Notes under the pieces: model-generated
The model's input: the letters and a program-made list of their open reading frames with translations, nothing else
What the model was told of the DNA's origin: nothing
Database searches by the model: none
Source: Nitrospirota bacterium
Lineage (GTDB): Bacteria > JACPQY01
Assembly: GCA_016180645.1 (NCBI GenBank)
Contig: JACPAV010000021.1
Span: forward strand, 1-64,000
Length of the DNA: 64,000 nt
Direction of reading: 5' to 3'
Program-made: the position numbers and the translations under genes
Shown here: positions 59,378 through 64,000 of the stretch, piece after piece
Position numbering within the stretch: the first letter of the stretch is position 1
Layout of the letters: each line of letters begins with the position of its first letter

Positions 59378-60226
59378 ATGAGTCAAACCGTCGGCGCGAT
59401 CGACGCATGGGGATCGTGGATCGGTCCCGAAGGCGCAAAAAAGTGGCCGCAAGAATACGTCCACATTTTCAAGAAGTACCGCTCCCCGGAAGTCATTCTC
59501 AAAGGCATGACGACGGAGCAGATGATCGAGGACATGGACCGCGCGGGCGTGGATCGCTGTGTCCTGTCCGCTTTCTACCACAAGGACCTTGCGGTCGTGT
59601 CCAACGAAGAAGTCGCGGCCGCCGTGAAGAAACATCCCAAGCGGTTTGTGGGGTCAGGTACGGTCAATGTCTTGCGCAGGCCAATGGATGTTGCCCGCGA
59701 GGTCGAACGGCTTGTCCGGGAACTCGGCATGAAGGCGATCCGCCTTGAGCCGTACATGTACGGCGACGGCACGACGGGCCTCGCGCCGAACGACAAGCAC
59801 TACTGGCCCGTTTACGTGAAGTGCGTGGAACTCGACGTTCCGGTCTGCATTCAGGTCGGCCATACGGGTCCGCTTCTCCCTTCCGAGGCGGGCCGGCCGA
59901 TCTACCTGGATGAAGTGGCGCTGGCCTTTCCCGAACTCGTGATCCTGGGCTGCCACCTCGGCCAGCCGTGGCACGAGGAGATGATGATCCTGGCGTGGAA
60001 ACACCCGAACGTGTATGTGGAGACTTCAGCCCGTACCCCGAAACATTGGCCCAAGGAGTTCATCCAGTTCGCGGGCGGTTGGGGACAGGACAAGGTCATC
60101 TGGGCGACGGACTACCCACTGCTTCCCTTCGACCGCACCCTGCGCGAGGTGGATGAACTCGGCCTGACACCCGACGTGAAGCGGAAAATCGTACGCGAGA
60201 ACGCCCTCCGGGCCTTCAGGCTGTGA
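59378..60226 (+). CDS. Amidohydrolase-2 family protein without the N-terminal HxH metal motif
   Basis: 282 aa from ATG 59378, preceded by a strong GAGGAGGAG site. The fold resembles ACMSD-type amidohydrolases: MIEDMDRAGVDRCVLSAF, KRFVGSGTVNV, IRLEPYMYGDG, VPVCIQVGHTGP, LGCHLGQPWHEEM, VIWATDYPLLPFD, RENALRAF. The usual DxHxH at the N-terminus reads DAWGS, so the metal site must be altered. Members decarboxylate or hydrolyse C-C/C-N bonds. Last gene of the operon. Confidence 0.82.
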   Translation: MSQTVGAIDAWGSWIGPEGAKKWPQEYVHIFKKYRSPEVILKGMTTEQMIEDMDRAGVDRCVLSAFYHKDLAVVSNEEVAAAVKKHPKRFVGSGTVNVLRRPMDVAREVERLVRELGMKAIRLEPYMYGDGTTGLAPNDKHYWPVYVKCVELDVPVCIQVGHTGPLLPSEAGRPIYLDEVALAFPELVILGCHLGQPWHEEMMILAWKHPNVYVETSARTPKHWPKEFIQFAGGWGQDKVIWATDYPLLPFDRTLREVDELGLTPDVKRKIVRENALRAFRL

Positions 60227-60242
60227 GATTCGGGGGAGGGTC

Positions 60243-61295
60243 CTATTTTGACGCGCTCAAGAACGCGCCCAGGAACCCGCCGAGAAAGCCTGCGATCGTC
60301 TTTACCACCGTCACATCCTCTTCGCTGAAGTCCTGGATGGCCTTCGTTTGCACAACGACCACGCCGAGGGACGTGTTTTCATACAAGATGGGTACTCCGA
60401 GGTAGGAGCCGTACCGCTCCTCGCCGGTCTCGGGGAAATACTTGAATCGAGGGTGTTTGGCGGCATCACGCGCGCAAACGGTTGTCATCGTCTCGATCAC
60501 CAGTCCTGTCAGCCCCTCGCTCGTGGTCATTATGACTCTCCCGACGGAATCCGGATTGAGACCGGCCGTCGCACGCAACGTGAGCGCCCGATCCTCCAAC
60601 AGGTAAAGCGAACACACATCGATGGCGAGCCATTGCTGAATCGCCGCCGCGGTGTCCTGTAATTTTCGATCTCGATCCGAAGCTCTCGAGAAGAGGGCCG
60701 CCAGGTTTTCGAACAGCTTGAGTGGCTGACGGCGGCTTTCGGCTGAGTGCGGAGGCCCCTCCTGGAGGACCACTCGATTTCGGCCCAATCGCTTGGCCCG
60801 GTAGAGGGCGTAGTCCGCCCACGCCAGGAGATCGGTTTCAGCTTGGAGGGCCGGGTTCATCGCCGTCGCCCCGATGCTTGCCGTCAATTTCCCTTGGGGG
60901 AAGAGTTCTTCAAACAGTTCCTGCCCGGGATACTGGGCCGAACTCACGGACTTCAAGAGCTGGCGCGCGAACTCCGCACCGACGGACAAGTCGTGGGCGG
61001 GAAGGAGAATGACGAACTCATCGCCCCCCTGCCGACCCAGCGTGTCGATCGGCTTGAGGTTTCCTCCAAGAACTTCCGCGAACCGCCTCAAAAGGCGGTC
61101 GCCCCAATTCCGGCCGAGCGTGTCGTTGTAGATCTTGAAATAGTCGATGTCGACCAAAAGGACGGTCAAGGGGCTGTTGTCCCGCCGCGCTCGCCGCACC
61201 TCTTCCCGGAGCTTGGCCTCAACGTGACGCCGGTCGAAAACGCCCGTCGCCGAATCCGCGTAGTCAAAGGGTGAGGCGCCCGGATCGTCGGTCAT
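60243..61295 (-). CDS. GGDEF diguanylate cyclase with C-terminal GAF domain
   Basis: 350 aa from ATG 61295; the longer frame upstream is basic, low-complexity and unlikely. GGDEF domain about 15-185: GVFDRRHVEAKL, LLVDIDYFKIYNDTLG, active-site loop GRQGGDEFVILL, ADYALYRAKRLGRN. No RxxD inhibitory site precedes the active loop. GAF domain about 205-345 (AAAIQQWLAIDVCSLYLLED, EGLTGLVIETMTTVCARDAAKHP, SYLGVPILYENTSLGVVVVQ), similar to the GAF of PtsP. GAF after GGDEF is the reverse of the usual order. It makes c-di-GMP, linking to the HD-GYP-like proteins of the window. Confidence 0.88.
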   Translation of the reverse strand: MTDDPGASPFDYADSATGVFDRRHVEAKLREEVRRARRDNSPLTVLLVDIDYFKIYNDTLGRNWGDRLLRRFAEVLGGNLKPIDTLGRQGGDEFVILLPAHDLSVGAEFARQLLKSVSSAQYPGQELFEELFPQGKLTASIGATAMNPALQAETDLLAWADYALYRAKRLGRNRVVLQEGPPHSAESRRQPLKLFENLAALFSRASDRDRKLQDTAAAIQQWLAIDVCSLYLLEDRALTLRATAGLNPDSVGRVIMTTSEGLTGLVIETMTTVCARDAAKHPRFKYFPETGEERYGSYLGVPILYENTSLGVVVVQTKAIQDFSEEDVTVVKTIAGFLGGFLGAFLSASK

Positions 61296-61354
61296 GACGA
61301 GGCGATATTCTGGGTGCGGTCGACCGGGATTGCAAGGCCGGCGATGCGGCCGTT

Positions 61355-62773
61355 CTATCCTTCGGAATCGCGAGCCGAGCCCACGAGAAGAAAATCGCCG
61401 GTTTCGACCTTTCCTGCCTCTTTGCCGTTGACCTTGAGTCCCGCGGTTCCATCGCACTTTGCTCCACCGTCGAACGCCACTTCCACCGTTTGCGTGGGCG
61501 TAGTCAAGATCATCGTTCCGGACACCGGCTCCCGCTTGCATGACTCCGGATTCGCCGCCACCGATTCGGCTTTGAAAGAAAACTTTCCGTTCAAGGACGA
61601 GTCCCCGTCGCCCGTCTCATTGTGGGAGCGGCGTGCCTGAAGAAGCCGTGGGAATCGGTGGGCCGTAGCCGTGGACTTCCTGGAGGAATCGACACCGTAG
61701 GCTTCCTCCACGATCTTCTGAAGTTCATGGGATGGGCCCTCCACGCAGGTTTCCATTCCGTAATCGCCGAGTCGGCCGGTAGTATTCAGCGTCATGGCGG
61801 GGCCCTCTCGACCGATCGACCCGGCTATTTGGTTCAAGACCGATCCCGTAGAGGGTGATCCATCGGTCGCCTTGCCCTCGCACTCCTGCGAATAGTGCGC
61901 ATTGAACGTGAACTGCTCCTGCTTGGAGGCGACCTTCTGGCCCATCGATATCTTGAGCATGACATTTCCGCCCCCACTCTTCCCGTCCATTTCGTAGGCC
62001 AGTCCAAGCCCCACGCTGAGCCTTCCCTCGACCTCACCCGAGAAATCCAGGCTTTTCTCGATCCGCCCTCGAACCTGCCACTTGAATTCACCGTCTGCCG
62101 TGATGGTGTTCGTGAGCTTGATCGACTTGGGTGAGGGGTTTGTCGATGCCGTGGACGGTCCCCCAAAGGGAAGGGTGCGGTCGAATGCAATGCGGAAGCT
62201 CCGGTAGGTCACTTTCACATCCACGTTGCCCCCGGCCTCATCGAAGGTGCCCTCCGCGATGGATTCCCCTTGCACTTTGAAGCCATTCCCGCTTCTATCT
62301 CTCCCCTCGCAGTCCCCCTTCACCAGGTTTTTGAACGTGTTTCCGGAGGCACTACACTCCACGATCGGGCAAGTGAGACCGTATTTCGCGAGGTCGGCTT
62401 GCAGGTCCGCGCAGTCTTCGGCAGGCGTGCTCTCCGCTTCCGCATCGAGGTCTTTGGCGGCAGGAGATTCATCATCCGTCAACTGGTCGGTGAACTGCAT
62501 TCCAAGGAGGGCCATTTCCATCATCTCGTTCTGTCCGAACGATGCGTCTCCGGGGTCCAGAAGGGTTTGGAATCCCCCTTGGTCACCGAGAGCGGCCAGG
62601 GCGGCCTTGGCTTTCTCTGAAGTGGAGAGATCGGCATCCGGCATGGCGTCCAGCTTCGATGCCACGGACTGCTCCCCGTCAAGATTGCCGGTGTCAGCGG
62701 GACAGCTCGCGATAAAGGGAGTGGCGGCAAGGAGGGCTCCCCAGAAAATCCCATGTCGCATGCCGCGAATCAT
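61355..62773 (-). CDS. Lipoprotein of unknown function with shared C-terminal motif
   Basis: 472 aa (ATG 62773; ATG 62761 also possible). Lipobox FIASC (Cys about 24), an acidic helical region to about residue 130, then a predicted beta-rich part (VDVKVTYRSFRIAFDRTLPFGG, FKWQVRGRIEKSLDFSGEVEGRLSVGLGLAYEMDG) and a final block with CKREPVSG...CDGTAGLKVNGKEAG, matching in pattern the lipoprotein at 36054-37205. Several paired Cys suggest disulfides. Function unknown. Confidence 0.75.
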   Translation of the reverse strand: MIRGMRHGIFWGALLAATPFIASCPADTGNLDGEQSVASKLDAMPDADLSTSEKAKAALAALGDQGGFQTLLDPGDASFGQNEMMEMALLGMQFTDQLTDDESPAAKDLDAEAESTPAEDCADLQADLAKYGLTCPIVECSASGNTFKNLVKGDCEGRDRSGNGFKVQGESIAEGTFDEAGGNVDVKVTYRSFRIAFDRTLPFGGPSTASTNPSPKSIKLTNTITADGEFKWQVRGRIEKSLDFSGEVEGRLSVGLGLAYEMDGKSGGGNVMLKISMGQKVASKQEQFTFNAHYSQECEGKATDGSPSTGSVLNQIAGSIGREGPAMTLNTTGRLGDYGMETCVEGPSHELQKIVEEAYGVDSSRKSTATAHRFPRLLQARRSHNETGDGDSSLNGKFSFKAESVAANPESCKREPVSGTMILTTPTQTVEVAFDGGAKCDGTAGLKVNGKEAGKVETGDFLLVGSARDSEG

Positions 62774-62788
62774 ATCTGCCCCACGGAC

Positions 62789-64000
62789 CTATGGCAACAC
62801 CTTTCCGGGATTGAGAATCCCTCTGGGGTCGAATACGCGTTTGACCTGTCGCATGAGATCCAACGAGGACCCATGCTGCGCTCGCATGAACTTTCGTCCG
62901 CCTATCCCGATCCCGTGCTCGGCGCTGATGATTCCGCCTTTGGAGAGGGCGATTCGAATGATTTCGGCGTTGGCCTGACGCGCCTTCTTGAGTGCCGCGG
63001 CGTTTCCCTCATCAGCCGGGATGAGAACGTGCAGGATTCCGAATCCTGCGTGTCCGAAAGCGAAGAGCCGAAGCGATGTCCGGCGTTCGATCTCGCGGCA
63101 ACGCGCGATCATTTCCGGGAGGACTGAAACCGGAAACCCGACGTCGTTTCGTACAATAAAAGCTCCGGGATGGGCCGCCCGGATGGCGCGGGTGACGAAA
63201 TGACGGAACTCCCACGGATCGACCCCCCCGAGATTGACGGCCTCACCGCCGGCCTCGCGGCAGAGTTCCGTCGCCGGTCCTTCGGCCTGCGCGACGCCCG
63301 ACTGACTTCCCTGAAGTTCGAGGCAGAGCGTGGGACTTTCCTTTGCGTGCCATTCCTTAAAGCGATTGACGCAGGCAACCGATGCAGTATCCAGGAATTC
63401 CACGGCCGCCAGTTCGGGGAGGGACTGCTTGAGAGCTACGATCGCGCGGGCCGCTCCGGAGTCGTCGGCGAAACTGAAGGCGAGTTTCTTGAAGGATTCC
63501 GGTCGCGGCGCGAGCCGCAGGGTAACCTCTGCCACCACGCCCAGCGTGCCTTCGGCGCCCACGATAAGCTGCGCGAGATCCAACCCCGATGAACTTTTTG
63601 GAGAGGAAGTGCCGAGCTTGTGAACCTGCCCGCAGCCATCCACGATGGTCAGGGCCTTCACGTAGTCCCGCGTCCCTCCGAATTTCACCGAATAAATTCC
63701 GCTCGCATTGGTGGAGACCATGCCTCCAATGGTAGCCACGTCGGAACTTCCGCCCGGAGAGGGGGGGAAGAAAAGTCCGGACTCCTTGATCTGACGGTTC
63801 AGCTCATTGTAGACGATGCCCGGCTCCACGCGCACCAAGAAGTCTTCCGGCCGGAATTCCAGAACCTTCGTCATGCGGCTGACGTCCAGAACGACGCCTC
63901 CCTCGACGGGAATTGAATTGCCCTCCAAGCTGGAGCCCGCGCCGCGGGGCGTAATCGGAACGCCGAGAAAATGCGCCTTCCGGATGACTTTCTGAATGTC
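62789..64000 (-). CDS. FAD-linked oxidase, D-lactate/glycolate dehydrogenase type (5' end beyond window)
   Basis: 404 codons visible; the frame is open to the right edge (TPRGAGSSLEGN continues upstream of 63928). PCMH-type FAD-binding motifs: PRGAGSSLEGN, PPSPGGSSDVATIGGMVSTNASG, QLIVGAEGTLGVVAEVTLRL. The C-terminal FAD-oxidase domain ends ISAEHGIGIGGRKFM...VKRVFDPRGILNPGKVLP, typical of GlcD/DLD. It oxidises a 2-hydroxy acid and passes electrons to the respiratory chain or a cytochrome. Confidence 0.9.
   Translation of the reverse strand, partial: DIQKVIRKAHFLGVPITPRGAGSSLEGNSIPVEGGVVLDVSRMTKVLEFRPEDFLVRVEPGIVYNELNRQIKESGLFFPPSPGGSSDVATIGGMVSTNASGIYSVKFGGTRDYVKALTIVDGCGQVHKLGTSSPKSSSGLDLAQLIVGAEGTLGVVAEVTLRLAPRPESFKKLAFSFADDSGAARAIVALKQSLPELAAVEFLDTASVACVNRFKEWHAKESPTLCLELQGSQSGVAQAEGPATELCREAGGEAVNLGGVDPWEFRHFVTRAIRAAHPGAFIVRNDVGFPVSVLPEMIARCREIERRTSLRLFAFGHAGFGILHVLIPADEGNAAALKKARQANAEIIRIALSKGGIISAEHGIGIGGRKFMRAQHGSSLDLMRQVKRVFDPRGILNPGKVLP

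Overview
The window looks like a chromosome segment of a GC-rich (roughly 60-65 % GC by eye) Gram-negative bacterium. The grounds are many predicted lipoproteins (LSGC, LQGC and IGCE type lipoboxes), a FadL-type porin, OmpA-type and cytochrome-linked beta-barrels, Wzc-like co-polymerases and TTGACA-type promoters. Gene content (large RCC1/FN3 lipoproteins, HD-GYP, Lrp-gltBD, a large acyl-CoA operon) recalls deltaproteobacterial-type lineages such as Myxococcota, Desulfobacterota or Binatota. This placement is inference; there is no rRNA gene here to fix it.

Layout. 1-23 kb: a cut-off cyclic-nucleotide-binding protein, a 1518-aa RCC1-repeat lipoprotein, an HD-GYP-like/Wzc-like pair (5.3-8.6 kb), a DUF3179 lipoprotein sharing an overlapping divergent promoter with that pair, and an operon (10.1-15.5 kb) of a small lipoprotein, a 1611-aa secreted multidomain protein and a translationally coupled 54-aa Cys-Gly-Lys peptide. 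A tRNA-Arg gene follows, carrying a 3.03-kb integrated, decaying element (16.05-19.12 kb) bounded by 41-bp att repeats. A second HD-GYP-like/Wzc-like pair follows (19.5-22.7 kb).

22.8-47.6 kb: Lrp-gltB-gltD; a cytochrome-like lipoprotein and a heme-motif beta-barrel protein; a FadL porin translationally coupled to a ceramidase-like lipoprotein; an unknown lipoprotein; biotin synthase; a polytopic membrane protein; and a carbohydrate block (GH31 lipoprotein, OmpA-type barrel, GH36 lipoprotein), with a PIN-toxin/antitoxin pair coupled to the GH36 gene.

47.6-60.2 kb: one long, tightly overlapped acyl-CoA catabolic operon: PaaI-type thioesterase, Zn-alcohol dehydrogenase, TetR regulator, two thiolase-fold proteins without the usual catalytic Cys and His, a tandem DUF35 protein, three enoyl-CoA hydratase/isomerases, a BKACE (DUF849) enzyme, two acyl-CoA dehydrogenases, a HAD phosphatase and an amidohydrolase-fold protein. 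Together they should shorten an unusual acyl-CoA; the substrate is not evident. The window ends with a GGDEF-GAF protein, a lipoprotein and a cut-off FAD-linked oxidase.

Repeats are a major theme. There are GTAG-headed hairpins, some packed into 136-142 bp units with 18-bp terminal inverted repeats and 3-bp target duplications; a 118-bp inverted repeat; a two-hairpin repeat present twice; and palindromic or minisatellite-like segments lying in frame inside three protein-coding genes. The most promising undescribed items are the Cys-less thiolase pair with tandem DUF35, the coupled 54-aa peptide, the duplicated degenerate HD-GYP/Wzc modules, and the in-frame palindromic insertions.
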